Part shown: piece by piece, positions 1 through 12,048 of the stretch
Numbering within the stretch: position 1 is the first letter of the stretch
Layout: each line of letters opens with the position of its first letter
From: Ulota crispa
Lineage: Eukaryota > Streptophyta > Bryopsida > Orthotrichales > Orthotrichaceae
Direction: 5' to 3'
NCBI GenBank assembly: GCA_963920765.1
Contig: OY987248.1
Coordinates: 4,746,539-4,810,538, forward strand
DNA: 64,000 nt
The notes under the pieces: generated by a model
The model's database searches: none
What the model saw: only the letters and a program-made list of their open reading frames with translations
Told to the model about the DNA's origin: nothing
Position numbers and translations under genes: made by a program

Positions 1-260
1 CAATTTTTTATTTTGATTTTATTTAAATGCAATATTTAAAGAAATTTTTGAGCTGCCCACCCTCCCTTGTTTTTTATAAATTCAAGCATAACTTCTTCAA
101 TAAATGTTGGAATGGAGAAAAAATTAAATGCCCACGTAGATCTTTGAATTCTCCATCTTCAATAAAAGTTTCAAAAAATCACACAGAGTAATTTAGCTAT
201 AAGTACATGCCCAAAATCCCATTTGTCCCTCAAGGAGATAGTTGGGCCTTTAGGAGTTAA
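1..260. mobile_element. TTAA-family element, right arm only (A/A2 type, cut by window start)
   Basis: The sequence matches the conserved right arm of other copies (for example 26634-27568 and 40205-41145). Shared blocks include 'cccacgtagatctttgaatt', 'aaaagtttcaaaaaatcaca' and 'catgcccaaaatcccatttg'. It ends in GGGCCTTTAGGAG-TTAA at 257-260. The left part lies outside the window, so I cannot tell whether it is an A hairpin or an A2 element. Non-autonomous; no coding sequence. Confidence 0.75.
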
Positions 261-3239
261 ACTAAAAGTTGATACTTGTTGGTACTTCACATTATGTCCG
301 AATTGCTTATATGGCAACACTCTTTGGAAGTTTGTGTCAAAGAAGGTAGGTGGAGTTTTGTTCAAAATATGGATCAATCAGTTTGCTAAACCCAACGTTC
401 AACCCAAAGCTCTCGGTTATATGTGCTCAAAAACTCGTTTCTATAACCGGGGCATGTAAACTAAGTTCGGGCTCGTTCAAAAACAAAATGGAAAACATGA
501 AAAATTGTTGACTTTGAAAACTGTGATAATTAACAAAAAAAAACATGTGGGTTTACAAAATTCAACATCCTTGGGTGGGTTATCTCAAAGCAGGCAACTA
601 CAATTAGTACCTAAGTGATTGATAATAATCAAATTTACGTTTACCGTAATCTTCCTTTGAAGACAATGAGATACATGTTGTGTTCACATTGTGCAAGGGG
701 CCTCATACTATTGGATTAAGAAATGTACAAAGTTTTCAGTTAGAATAATTTCTGAAACCAATTGAACAAACTCTATTCCATTGAATTTGAAGCATAATTT
801 TATTATGAACATATTTGGGTTGAGTTTAAATTTTTGGTCATAATGTTTGGGTGTTTTCTACCATGTTTAAATACAACAAATATTATGAGTTGTGTTTGAG
901 GGAAGGGATCATTATAAGGTAATAGGGTTCAACATAAGCTAATTGCTAACATCTTAAGGTCTTTATTTTGGTCCTAAATGAAAATTTCATTGACATACTC
1001 TATTCAGTAATGTCATCATTTCCATCAAAATTAATTTCAGATATATGAAGTATTGTTATTAATCGCTTGGTCTATCCAGAATACTATCATTTTCAATCAA
1101 AACAAGTTCTAATTTCTTGATATTTGCATTCAAACAAGCAGTGTCAAGGACATCCAATCTAATACTACGGTCATTTATGTTTTAATTTTAAAATAGAAAC
1201 CATCTATGCGTTGTTGTTCAATAACCTTGTAAACATAAAATAATGACACGTAGTATCTTTTCATGATTAAAAAAGAAGTTGCTATAATGATATTCAATGA
1301 AGAAACATTCGAAGAAAGAGCAAACGGTACTCTTTGAATGCCTCTTATTAGCTTAAGTACACTCTATAGACCCTAGCGGATTAAGGAGCATTTGATTACA
1401 ATTGGCAATGTTTAACTCTTTAATATCATTTTTTTTGAGAATGATGAATTTTAGAAAAATTCTTGAAGGGATGGAAATTTTGATTTCTTCAGATGATTCA
1501 ATTGAATACTTTCCTCAGATCCCTTGAAGTTGTGGTTATACCTTGGTGTTTACGTTTATTTCTGTAGCTACATAATTATGATAGTGGATATTTTTATTAA
1601 ATTTAGCCACATTTTGTGAACATTTGTAGGTGTGGAATTAACAGTCACCTTTCTTATCCTCTTAACACCGAAATCATATCTTTTGGACTTTTCCAAATTA
1701 TTTATTATACTTGTCTATAAGTACTAGGATCCTCCAAACGTTGAAGAATTTGGGTTAGGATTATATTTCATATCGTTTGCATGAAAGTAAGAAAATATCC
1801 TAAAGTTGCATTCAATAAGTTATTCAGTTACTTTTACCAAAGGACTTTAATTCAAAGATGAATATGTGGTCATGTTTTCCCAAATTTTGGCTTAAATTAA
1901 AAAGGAAAATTTTAGCAATTCTGATATTAGACAATTTCTACACTTTTTTGTTGAGAATATCCCACATTCAATCTATGCCTTCTAAATTCTAATGCTATCA
2001 AGACTTTCTTGTATACAATTGTCCCATCATTTCCATCAAAGCAGTTCAGTTGACGGTGATCCAACTTTGCCTTCATTCCAGGAACTGGCTCAATTATACC
2101 TCACCAAGTAAAACTCGGTATAAAACAGGGCCACTGAAATTTTGTTCAACACTTGAATTTTAGAACTTAGTTGGGAAGCTGTAGGGGCACTTTACACCAT
2201 AAAATATCATGTCCAACAGATCCGTGATGAACCCACTATTGAACTCAAGTAGGTATTATAAATTTACAACGTTAATATGTATGTTATTTGTAATTTTTAA
2301 TCTAAAAGGCTTGGGGACCAATTGTAAGTTCAATTTGAATGTCCAAACAATAGAACAAGAAATAAGTGAACGCAAGTCAAAGAAGAGAGACTCTTAATGT
2401 ATTCAATAAAGGAGAGGGGAAGAGAGAAGAAGGGCATAGATGAGGGGAGAGAGAAGAAGGGCACATAGTGGAGGAGAGGAGGGGTTGGACAATGAGAATG
2501 TTTATAATATATTTTATTCTCTTAAAATGCATCTTGGTCGACTAGTAGAAAACTTTCTTTTTCTGTTGTTTTGATTGCGTTGATGAGTGCACATTTCTGT
2601 TAATGTTCCAAAATAGTGCCATCCAGATTTCATGTCATATTTTCATTATAAATCTCAACTCCCAATGTAAAATCCTTAGGATTCATTTTTACTTTCCACT
2701 AATAAGATTACCAGGTTTTTGAAATTCCTCCAAACTAAATCCTAGAAAAAGGTGACCCTTAGAATACCGTAGTAAGACCTTGCCCTTGTCTTTGCCATGA
2801 CCAAAAAAATCAAAATAAAAATCCAAATTGGCTTGTTTACATTCACATGAATTAAAGATGGTTTTGGTTTTGTAGGCATGTACTTAACTCACCAAGTGTC
2901 ATTCATTCATTGTAAAAAATATCATGCCTTTTGAATTCAAGGTGATCATAAAAGTGAAAATGGTTTAATAATTTTGATGTTTTTTATGAGTAATATATGA
3001 ATGGAAGTGAGTTGTGTGTAATATGTTTTAGTTGCAATATGAACTGTTCAGGTAGTGGTTCATTTATTTCAAGGTACTAGCCTTTTATTAGTGAATTTTT
3101 TGTCATAACTCTCATTCATTCTTCACAAGAGTTGCTTTTTACCTCTTGACTTTCTATAGATTTTGACATTAATAAATTTATAAAAAAACAAAAGCCATGT
3201 CACACTCTGGTAGGACTTGAAACCTTAAAAACATGACCT
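261..3239. other. AT-rich intergenic DNA, nothing recognised
   Basis: I see no convincing gene. Open frames are short and unlike any protein I know. A purine-rich stretch at about 2410-2480 holds a roughly 27-bp direct duplication built from 'gaggggagagagaagaaggg'-like units, probably simple-sequence expansion. Confidence 0.5.
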
Positions 3240-4050
3240 TTAACTCCTAAATGTCTAAGGGTACTATTCTTGGTTTAGGAAGGCATTTTGGAAGTTTTGA
3301 GTTGCAATTGTAAGATAATTATTGAACATTAGTAAAAAATTGTAACTATAAGATCTTGAACTTCAAGGCTTCTATATGATGCCAAAAAAAATCTTAAAGA
3401 GCCACATGGATGTTAAGATGTTTGTGATTGTATGTGGATGAGTATGGATTTTTTTGGTTTTTTTGGAGCCACCCAAAACTTCTAATGCAAAAATGGCAAC
3501 TTTAGTGTAAAATTTTGGGAAACAATCACTTGTAATGATTTAGTGTTTAAAGTTGCTACTTCAAAACTAATGACCCCCCTTCCAAATCCATGAACACAAT
3601 TCCATTAATGAGCCTACAATACAATTGTTAAATAGCTACTATATAATACAAAGATTTTTTGTAGCTTTTACTAACCAAAAATTATTATGAATGAGAGAGG
3701 ATTCAATAGTGGTTGAGTTCTAATTTGTATAACAAAAACATTTCAAGTGAAATTAGCACAATAGCACATTCAAATTTGTTAAATGATGAAATTTTGATAA
3801 AAGAGCCCTCATTGCCCAAGGAAGTGTCCAAGGGAGATCTTGAGTTTGTTCTCAACTTGTTGCTTATCTTTCCAAAGTGGCAGCTTGTCATGGGCTCTTT
3901 AGAGATACTGTTCATCATGCTTTTTGGTATACAACAAGCATGCTTGGAGTTTGACTTCCACCAAAAGTATCAAAATGTAGTATGAAAGACATTCAAATAT
4001 AATATTAAGCTAACTTCAAACCATGTCTTTTCCAAAAAAGATTTTTTTTT

Positions 4051-4752
4051 AAGGTAGACACACCCATTTCCAACCACTCCTCAATTCCGCACCCTAGTTT
4101 TGAGGTGTTCACCGTCCACTTTGGAATCCAAAGTGGAGCAATGAATGTTGCTTGCACAAGCAAATTTTGCCACATGTCAATTGCTAAGCTACACTTTGGG
4201 AGGGTTGGGATTGGGACCGTCAAGTGCCATTATAGGAACACATCTAAAACCTCATATTCATTAAAATGGGAATTTTCCATTGAAATGAGAGGTAATGTAA
4301 AGGAAATTTGACAAAAGGTTTTATGTCAATTCAACTTGATTTGAGCTAAATTAACATAAAACCTTTCAGATTTGACCTAAAATTAGAAAGTTTTAACTTA
4401 AAATTAGAAAGTGTTATTGCAATTTAGCTTAATTTGAGCTAAATTGCAACATAACCTTTCAAAACTGACCTAAAATTGAAAGGTTTTATGTCTTTTTTGG
4501 TTATTTTGGGAGGTGCCCAATCTCCCATTTTAATGAATATGGTGTTCCAAGAAATTTCAAGATTAGTCTAGAGTTGCTAATAGAGATCCTATGAGCTGCA
4601 ACTTTGCCCTTCAATATAAAATAATCTACAATGGTTCAAAAATTACACTCCATGATAGCTTGTTGAAAGGCTAACCCTTCATTTTTTTTTAAATTTCCGA
4701 GACCTTGAAGTACCCAAAATCCTTAAATGGTTGGGTATGGGTATGTCTACCT
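4051..4752. mobile_element. Family H element (AGGTAG ends) nested in G
   Basis: Terminal inverted repeats are AGGTAGACACACCCAT on the left and ATGGGTATGTCTACCT on the right, flanked by TA on each side (within TTAA). It is inserted in the G element and is itself split by a C element at 4247-4546. Confidence 0.65.
4247..4546. mobile_element. Family C element nested in H
   Basis: Left end is ACCTCATATTCATTAAAATG; right end is CATTTTAATGAATATGGTGTT. The interior, with repeated 'aaaccttt...gacctaaaat' palindromic segments, is shared with the copy at 9438-9732. No clear target duplication is left. Confidence 0.75.
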
Positions 4753-4865
4753 TAATTCAAATCTTTGCCTCTAACAAGGTCTCAAAGTTTCGTGAACACC
4801 CAAATTAGGTGCCTTAGGTATTTAGGGGTTAAAATCTTAAGAACACTTAATCTCTAACACATTTA

Positions 4866-5197
4866 GGGCAGCTCCACACTATAGCCGACCAGGTTGTGAG
4901 GTTGTTAAATTGAGTGGCCAAACTTTGTTGAGAGGGCGAGAAAATTTGCAGAAAATAGGTAATAAATGCTGAAACTCACGACCTCTTGCTCATAGTTTGG
5001 GTCTCCATGTTTGCTAGACCCAAACTTCTCTTTGAGAGGCTGTCACTTTGGATGATAAAGTGTTGCCATGAAGGCATTTGGTGGATGATGACCTTTGGAG
5101 TTTGGCCTTAGTGTGAAGGATTGAGAGGTTGAACTCTTGGTTTTGATTGGTGGAAACCAATGGCCTCTTGACCTTTGGCCAGAGTGTAAAGCGGCCC
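4866..5197. mobile_element. PIF/Harbinger-like MITE, family Q
   Basis: Ends are GGGCAGCTCCACACTATAG and the inverse of AGTGTAAAGCGGCCC, flanked on both sides by TTA (4863-4865 and 5198-5200). A 3-bp TTA/TAA duplication with G-rich inverted ends is the Harbinger pattern. It is homologous in reverse to 11574-12048, including 'aactttgttgagaggg'. Confidence 0.7.
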
Positions 5198-5245
5198 TTA
5201 TTGTAGGGACCATATGTGGAAACTTTAAGGGGTGAGGGGTTAATA

Positions 5246-5646
5246 AGGTAGAACCACCCACTTCCAATCATTTAAGCTCTTGTAGGACAACACATTAGAG
5301 CAACAATGCAGCACAAATTTTTCTTTGGTGGCTTCATACAAAATATTATGATACAAAAAATTTCAAAAATTTTCACAAAAAAAAAAAGAATTACATACAA
5401 ATTCTGAAGTGCATAAAGTGTTCTAAATCCATATGCAATGATCACTAGACTCTCCTAATCATGATCATAGCCAAAACACTTCTTGCTCAGTACTTCCTAT
5501 TTTCTTTTGGGACACATGTCACGACCTCATTTGTCTTAATCTTGAAAAGAGAAAAAATACGCATTCCAAGGCTTGGAAGTAGACGTTGGAAATAGCACAC
5601 CTTAGACTAGGTTTGGATCCCTAGTTGGGAATGGGTGGTTCTACCT
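5246..5646. mobile_element. Family H element
   Basis: Ends are AGGTAGAACCACCCACTTCC and its inverse GGGTGGTTCTACCT, flanked by TA. Its right TA overlaps the TTAA that begins the next element (5646-5649). An orphan TTAA-type right end (GGGGTGAGGGG-TTAA, up to 5243) lies just outside its left edge. Confidence 0.65.
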
Positions 5647-6521
5647 TAACCCCTCAGCGCCCCTACGTCCCAAATCTTGCCTCTCCAAATTTAATTGGGG
5701 TTGCAGAGGCGCCATATGGGGATGAACCAATCTCGTAAAGGTACCAATTAATTTTGTAGTGGTTTAGAGATGAGACAAAGTGGCTGGCCGGTTTATTAGG
5801 GCATCCCCAATGCAGCCATAAGAGAGGCAGGCAAAACTTGTGCAATGCTTTAAACCGGAGTTGAGCAAAAATATGGGCTCCAATGCAGCAGTTAAACCAT
5901 ACTGCATTTTTCAGGACTCCCTACATAAGAGCCCCTTCCCTACAAATTTTCACTATTTGGAGAGTCATGCATACCACTCCAACTCTAGCTCTGATGCAAT
6001 TTCAAGGAATTTCAAATACTTCTGACATGAATCAGCCACACATAAGCACTTAAAAAAAACATAAACTAATAAAAAATTGTGGTTAGTGAGTGTCATAAAT
6101 TGCTTGCATTTGGGGTTGTTGAATTGGGAAATAATCGTGCTTTGTATCTGACTCCAAGTTGGACACGGTCTGACACAATTCACTGGGCTGATATCTCAGT
6201 TGGATTGGGGATGCCCTTAGGATGTCTTGGGAGTCATGGATTGGGACATCGTAAACAAAAGTCCTTTGGAGCCTTCTCAATAGTGCTGGGTGCCCATGAA
6301 TTCTTGTCAACCACCAAAGGTCAACATGCCTTTGACCGATATAATCACAAAATCAATACGGTCAAATTTTACCATACTTAGTGTATAGTTCTGAGTTGAA
6401 AGTCACTATCATTTTCGAGGGTTCATTTTTTGGATACCATTTCTCGCTACTCAAAATTGAATGGAACGTGGTCTTCTTGGCCTCCATATCAGCCATTTCG
6501 CTCTGGGCGCTTAGGGGTTAA
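5646..6521. mobile_element. TTAA-family P element
   Basis: Left end TTAA-CCCCTCAGCGCCCC and right end GGGCGCTTAGGGG-TTAA form an inverted repeat of about 17 bp next to TTAA on both sides. It is the only copy of this interior in the window. A Harbinger-like MITE (5799-6216) is inserted in it. No transposase is visible. Confidence 0.65.
5799..6216. mobile_element. PIF/Harbinger-like MITE, family K, nested in P
   Basis: Ends are GGGCATCCCCAATGCAG and CAGTTGGATTGGGGATGCCC, flanked by an exact TTA duplication (5796-5798 and 6217-6219). GGGCATC-type ends recur at 7023-7592 and 56676-57115. The overlapping open frames of about 60-100 codons inside it look like chance. Confidence 0.8.
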
Positions 6522-7022
6522 TGGTTCGGCGATGGGAACTCAATGCATATAAATTAAAGGTGCTGCAATTTCAGTCGTAAATGGCATGATGAGCTAATTG
6601 GGAAAAAGGAACATTTGGGTAGATGTGTCCCACATCCACGTCAGCCTTAGTGTACAAGAGAGTAATGAGATTCTTTAGCCAATTGGCCATAAGTTAGTGC
6701 CATACAGTATTATTAAGGTAATGAATTCTGCCACGTGTATCATTGGTGACTGCCGTCCTTTAGGACCTTCCGGTAATTGAACTATTGAAGATACCTCAAT
6801 GGCGGCCCCTTCGTCATCCTGATCATTAACTCAGATTACCATTATAAGCCCAAATGCCCAATTTCTGCAAAGAACGATGGGATTAATGGCATTAGCAGTT
6901 TAATGTTAAAGAAATCATAGTAATTAATAGATAAAAACGTTTTTGTTGCTTCACTATGCCTTTATCAATTCATTAACCGTTAAACACAGGATTGGTCATA
7001 GTAACTGTTCCAGAAGCTCTAA
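6522..7022. other. Intergenic DNA, nothing recognised
   Basis: Moderate GC with no open frame or repeat match that I can support. Confidence 0.4.
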
Positions 7023-7592
7023 GAGCATCTCCATCGGTTGGTTCTGGCATGTGATTTACCGTGGCCTTAGGGTCGTTTCTGATTTTAGAGTGTCTAGTGT
7101 GTTGACACAGTGATGGTAAATTTTTGCCCAACCACGTTAAAGAAGGCTCTAGGCACTCTTAGCTGTTGTGGTAGTTTTTATTTGTAGTGCGCTTGAATTG
7201 TGGTTATGACACTTTTATTTATTACCTTAATGGTTGGTGAGGCCCAAATTTATTTGGCATCAATTCTCTAAAGTCTAAACTGCTGACTTGTCCATGGTGT
7301 TGTGGCAAAGATGCCTAGAGCATCCCATGCTACCATGGCAAAGATGCCTGGAGCATCCCATGCTACCATGGCAAAGATGCTTAGAGCATCCCATGCTACC
7401 ATGGCAAAGATGCCTAGAGCATTCAAAAATTGCAACTGTTTTTGGCATAGCTTTTAATTCCAAACCTTGTAATGCGTCCTCTTAAACTCAATCCCATGGA
7501 CACGGGAATTATATAACAAGCCAAGTCTCCATGAAGGGGCCAAGCTAAGCCATATGGCGTGTCATTCCACTATCCAACTGGTGGAGATGCCC
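7023..7592. mobile_element. PIF/Harbinger-like MITE, family K, with internal minisatellite
   Basis: Ends are GAGCATCTCCATCGGTTGG and CCAACTGGTGGAGATGCCC, flanked by an exact TAA duplication (7020-7022 and 7593-7595). A 33-bp tandem repeat lies inside. An H element starts within the right TAA. Confidence 0.8.
7294..7422. repeat. 33-bp tandem repeat, about 3.7 units
   Basis: Three complete units (7321-7353, 7354-7386, 7387-7419), each beginning 'catcccatgctaccatggc' and containing 'aaagatgcct', plus a partial one upstream. 33 is a multiple of three, so both strands stay open and give repetitive peptides. I treat these as artefacts of the repeat. Confidence 0.9.
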
Positions 7593-7594
7593 TA

Positions 7595-7982
7595 AGGTAG
7601 GAGGCTCAAAAACAATTCAAGCATTTTGAGACTGTAACCAAATGGACATGAGGTGGTTTTTAAATTGCCTTCTTACGTTAATTGAATGCATGGAAGAAAA
7701 GTTGTAAGAGCCAATCATTCTCCTTGATTCTTCAAATCTCTTCACAACTTGCAAGTGAACGGTTTTTGGAAGGTCTAGGGTCATAAATAGGGACCTACGA
7801 CACATGCCCTTTGAAAATTCATAAGTAACTCAAAAATGCTTCAAGAAATATGAAACGACTTGTGTTACATTCCACATCTATTTCTCTATATTTGAAAAAT
7901 GAACTAAAAATCCTCCCATCCCCAAAAAACCATGAAAAAGGGGGATGAGTCCTTAGATGGTCGATTTATGAGCCTCCTACCT
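7595..7982. mobile_element. Family H element
   Basis: Ends are AGGTAGGAGGCTCAAAAAC and GAGCCTCCTACCT, flanked by TA at 7593-7594 and 7983-7984. The left TA lies inside the target duplication of the preceding MITE, so this insertion is probably the younger one. Parts recur, reversed, in 37067-37476 ('cttcacaacttgcaagtgaa'). Confidence 0.75.
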
Positions 7983-8154
7983 TACATTGATGTGGTAGCT
8001 GGCAAGTGCTCACCCATTATATTGTTATTTTCAAAAGTTGCAAAAATCAACAATGCATGTTGATCTCATGAAAGTTGCAAAAAGGGCAGCATAAGATCCA
8101 ACGCTCCAATGCTGTGTAACCCTGCGTTTCTAAATCTTCTCAAAATTTGAGTTA

Positions 8155-8465
8155 AGGTAGCAACACCCATAACCGTCAAATTAAGGATTTTGAACATGAT
8201 GATTATTAATAAACATCTAGCAAATTATAGGATCCAATTAGCAAGAGAAAAATGATGAGTTTGCACTTTTGAATGTATTATTTGGATATTGTGAGAATAG
8301 GTTGTGAGTTTTTAAAGAGCCAATTGCAATTGCACCTAACACCAACACTAAGGTTCCATGTGCACATGTTGTACATCCTTGTAATTACTTCTATTCACTT
8401 CCACAAATTTTCCAAGATTTTAGAGGTGACGTTGGGTACAATGATGCTTATGGGTGTTGCTACCT
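8155..8465. mobile_element. Family H element
   Basis: Ends are AGGTAGCAACACCCATAA and TTATGGGTGTTGCTACCT, a long inverted repeat, with TA on both sides. The interior shows no coding sequence. Confidence 0.75.
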
Positions 8466-8543
8466 TAGTGAAGGCCAATGATGTTTTTTGATCCCAAGAC
8501 TGAGTTGGGTTCCATAATAAATTGTCTTCACAAAACCGTATTA

Positions 8544-8871
8544 AGGTAGTGTGCTATGAGGTGTGCTCTAATTTGGTTCACGGGTTCTAATTGTGTTTGT
8601 TTCTAGGAATGGGTGACATGTTCCCTCAAGTATCTATAATTGTTATAGTTGAGTTAGATGGGCTTAGCAATTGCTAAGCCCACCCAACTCATCAATAATA
8701 GTTATAGATATTTGAAAGAACATGTCACCCATTCTTAAAAGCAAACATGTAAGTCCATCTAACTCATCAATAACAGTTATAGATTCTTGAAAGTAAATGT
8801 CACCCATTCCTAAAAACAAACATAATTAGAACTTGTGGAGACGTGAACGGCTGAACTAGAGCAAACTACCT
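8544..8871. mobile_element. Family H element with internal inverted and direct copies
   Basis: Ends are AGGTAGTGTGCTATGAG and the divergent inverse CTAGAGCAAACTACCT, flanked by TA. Inside, a block with 'aatgggtgacatgtt' and 'ctataattgttatag' occurs once forward and twice inverted (about 8605-8825), making a hairpin followed by a duplicated arm. Confidence 0.65.
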
Positions 8872-9437
8872 TACCCCCTGAACGTCACAAAAGCCCTTTG
8901 CAACCGTATGTATGGCCGTATGTACAAATATCTTTGGGCTGCTCTGAGGCCTTTCCAAATTTTTTTATGCACCCACCATCTTACAACCCTGCAATATGTA
9001 TAATTATAACACTTAATTTGTAACTGATTCAAACTTTTGAATATTGGTTGCAGCCGTATTCAGTACCGTAGCTCCAGAGCCCAAGGGCCCTTCAGGAGTT
9101 GAACAGTTTCAGAATACATGGTTCAAAACCATATTAAATAATTTCAGAATACACGGTTTAGAAAAGTTTCACCCTATTAGAGTGGTTTCTAATTTTATGC
9201 TATCCATTCCATGCAAGATCCTTCGAAAGATTTATAAATAAACACTGGAATTTCGTTGCATTTCCTTTACAAAACAACAGCGTCTATTAGTACAGGCTTA
9301 ACCGCTTAATGCCTTCGACCACTTTATGTGTAGTCATTTGCTTGGTAGTCTTCAAATTTGTTTTCACCACGCAATTTTGTTACTTCTATATGATGTAATC
9401 GGCTACCAAAAAAAAAAAAGTTGCACAGAAATGCTCA

Positions 9438-9732
9438 GAACCTCATATTCATTAAAATGGGAGTTTTTCATTGAAATGAGAGGTAATGTAAAGGAAATTC
9501 AACAAAAGGTTTTATGTCAATTCAACTCAATTTGAGTTAGATTGACATAAAACTTTTTAGATTTGACTTAAAATTACGAAGTTTTAACTTAAAATTAAAA
9601 TTTTTTATTGCAATTTAGTTCAATTTGAGCTAAATTGCAATATAACCTTTCAAAACTAACTTAAAATTGAAAAGTTTTATGTTGTTTTAGGTTATTTTGG
9701 GAGGTGCCCAGTCTCCCATTGAATATGGTGTT
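9438..9732. mobile_element. Family C element
   Basis: The left end AACCTCATATTCATTAA and right end GAATATGGTGTT match the family C termini. The interior is collinear with 4247-4546. Target duplication is not recognisable. Confidence 0.75.
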
Positions 9733-9809
9733 TTAGGAGCAAGAAGCACATCATAAAAATAATAAAAATGTGTAGACATGGAACAAAAAGTGCAAGAGTG
9801 GGGAGCATA

Positions 9810-10133
9810 AGGTAGGAGGTTTGTAAACCGACCATGTAACGGCTGAAAGTGAATTTTGGGGAGGTGGAACTTCTTGAAATAGTTTTTAGTAAATTTTCCT
9901 TGAAAGATAAGAAGAATTGGCATCTAACCCAAGTTGTTTCATATTTTTTTAAATTTTGTGGAATTAGTTATGAAAATTTGAAGCTGAAGTGACATAGGGC
10001 TAAAACCGCTCACCTCCTCAAATGTACCCTACTTGTATATTTTGAAAATCTATAGAAAAAATCATGTACAAAAAGAACATTTTTCAGAGGGTGAGCGATT
10101 TTAGAGCCTGGTCAGTTTTTGAGCCTCCTACCT
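9810..10133. mobile_element. Family H element, GGAGG subgroup
   Basis: Ends are AGGTAGGAGGTTTG and GAGCCTCCTACCT, flanked by TA. It shares blocks ('aagttgtttcata', 'cacctcctcaaatgta') with 16841-17174, 36538-36864, 42722-43051, 54687-55009 and 63757-64000. Confidence 0.75.
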
Positions 10134-11094
10134 TAGGAGGAAACAATTGTGGAAAGTATAAGCCACAGGTATGTAAGTGATATTGACTATTGAGATAGCA
10201 TTTGAAGATAATATATTTCTCTTCCCAAACCCTAGATTGCTCGTGCCTTCTAAATTCTAATGCATTAAATATAACCTAAATTCATGGCCATGCATCCATA
10301 TGACCATATCCAAGCATCTATACTTGCACATATATACATGACCAATTTCATACTAATGTTTGAACATTTGTCAACCTTAAAATTGGTTAATAAGATGAAA
10401 GGCATTATGTTCATTTTAGAAAGTCATCTAAAATTTTAAATGTTTGGGTATTAGAAGGATAAGAATATTGCAATTTTTTTAACACCTATTGGTTTCAAAT
10501 CTTGTCAAAGCTATCCCTTTGATTTTAGTCTTTTAGACCTTTCACTTTTAAAAAGCAACCAATTCTTTGACCATTTCTACCAACACTTTTACTTTGTATT
10601 ACATGCCGTTTCTCTCCTAGCATTACTTTACACAATTCAATTAGACCTCCAAAGTGTACACTATACGATTTTTTAATGTTTGAGAATGTAATTATTGTGA
10701 TATTCAAAATTGTATCTATTTGATCTATAAGAGTAAAAGCTACTAAAAAATGCTAGAATTCAAAACCAATATTTGAGAGATACTAATTTACTAACTTACC
10801 AACCGTTGGGGGCTGAATTCTCATTGGCAGATTTTCATTCTGATGTTGGTGAATGAATGTTTCCTAGAGTATGCAGTTTACACTACTATACAGAACACTG
10901 AGTTAAACTGTTAAAGTTGATTATTATAGGATATAAATATATAATCATATAAGTAAAGGACTTAGCAATAAAATGTTATGGTTGGACTAAAAAACTGCCA
11001 GAAAAAAATGCTAAAAAATGAAAAGCTTGGCAACCCAAGTATCCAACTACACGAGTAGGTCAAAAGGTAAAATTCAATTTATAACTCCATAAAG

Positions 11095-11129
<35 letters not shown>

Positions 11130-11573
11130 ACAAGTTTAACTAGTTTATGGACCCTTCATGTGATTATGTACTTTTTGTGTCCCTAAACATTGAAAGATTT
11201 ATGGATGTTTTGTACATATTTTTTGATGTTTTGCATATGTTGTGTTATTCACTTATTTGAATAAATCTCTTGATATTTTGCAAAATCTCTCAATATATTG
11301 AAGGCATTTTCAACGTTTTGCAACCCAAGCAATTTCTAGATTATATAAACATGGACTTTGAATAGTTCATTTTAGTTATATCACTTATATGTCATATAAG
11401 TAGAGAAATCAAATTGTTACAACCACTAATCAACTAAAATCTACTTTGGAAATTAGAAATGCAGATGGATGACTTGAACTATTTTACTCAAAACTTGGAT
11501 TCTCTTTACTTGTTGAATATATACTACATTTGAAACTTAATATCTCCTAATTTATTGAATATGGTGATAGTAA
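10134..11573. other. AT-rich intergenic DNA
   Basis: No gene or family match recognised apart from a TA microsatellite at 11098-11127. Confidence 0.45.
11098..11127. repeat. (TA)n microsatellite, about 15 units
   Basis: Uninterrupted alternating AT from 11098 to 11127. Confidence 0.95.
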
Positions 11574-12048
11574 GGGCCACTTGACCACTTCAGACTATGG
11601 CTAGAGTTTGAGAGGCTGTCAATTTGCACCAATTAGAATGCAAGAAACCAAAACTTTGGCCTCTCAATTGTCAAACTAGTGCCAAAATCCAAAATCCTTT
11701 ATTCTCCAAGCTACCTTTGTGGCATCACTTTTTCATTCAAAATAATTAAACAACCTCTAGAAAGAAGTTTGGTTCAAGCAAAAGTAGAACCAAAACAATG
11801 ATCAAGACTCAAGACTTTACAGGCAGTCAATTTTTTTTTCAAAAAATTGACCAGATCTTATTTGTTAAATTGGATAGTTGAACAAATACTATAGGTTTGT
11901 ATTTTGGAAACATTAAGACATTTCAAAAATAATATTTTTATTACCAATTTTTAGTTCATTTTTTTTTTTGACCTCTCAACAAAGTTTGGACACTCAATCC
12001 CATAGCCGACAGCCTTTCGAGTTGGTCAGCTATAGTGTGAAGCGGCCT
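11574..12048. mobile_element. PIF/Harbinger-like MITE, family Q
   Basis: Left end TAA-GGGCCACTT; right end CACACTATAG-type inverse ('ctatagtgtgaagcggcc') followed by TTAA. It is the reverse homologue of 4866-5197. Flanking TAA on both sides fits a 3-bp duplication. Confidence 0.65.

Larger units (their letters stand above)
3240..4832. mobile_element. TTAA-family G element (reverse orientation), interrupted
   Basis: It starts TTAA-CTCCTAAATGTCTAAGGG and ends GCCTTAGGTATTTAGGGG-TTAA. Its interior is the reverse complement of the copies at 53338-54531 and 59724-60613, sharing 'cttgaacttcaaggcttct' and the stretch around 3770-3900. The span is long because an H element, itself carrying a C element, sits inside it. 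The short open frames at 3713-3985 and on the opposite strand lie within the repeat and recur in its copies, so I do not call them genes. Confidence 0.75.

Noticed and set aside
3703-3985. Overlapping 71- and 90-codon frames as a small gene
   Set aside because: The same sequence recurs in G elements at 53574-53789 and near 60000, so it is repeat interior rather than a gene.
4847-5243. Small TTAA element from TTAA-TCTCTAAC (4847) to GGGGTGAGGGG-TTAA (5243) around the Q MITE
   Set aside because: Only about 65 bp would remain after removing Q, and the ends pair poorly. The right end is left as an orphan terminus.
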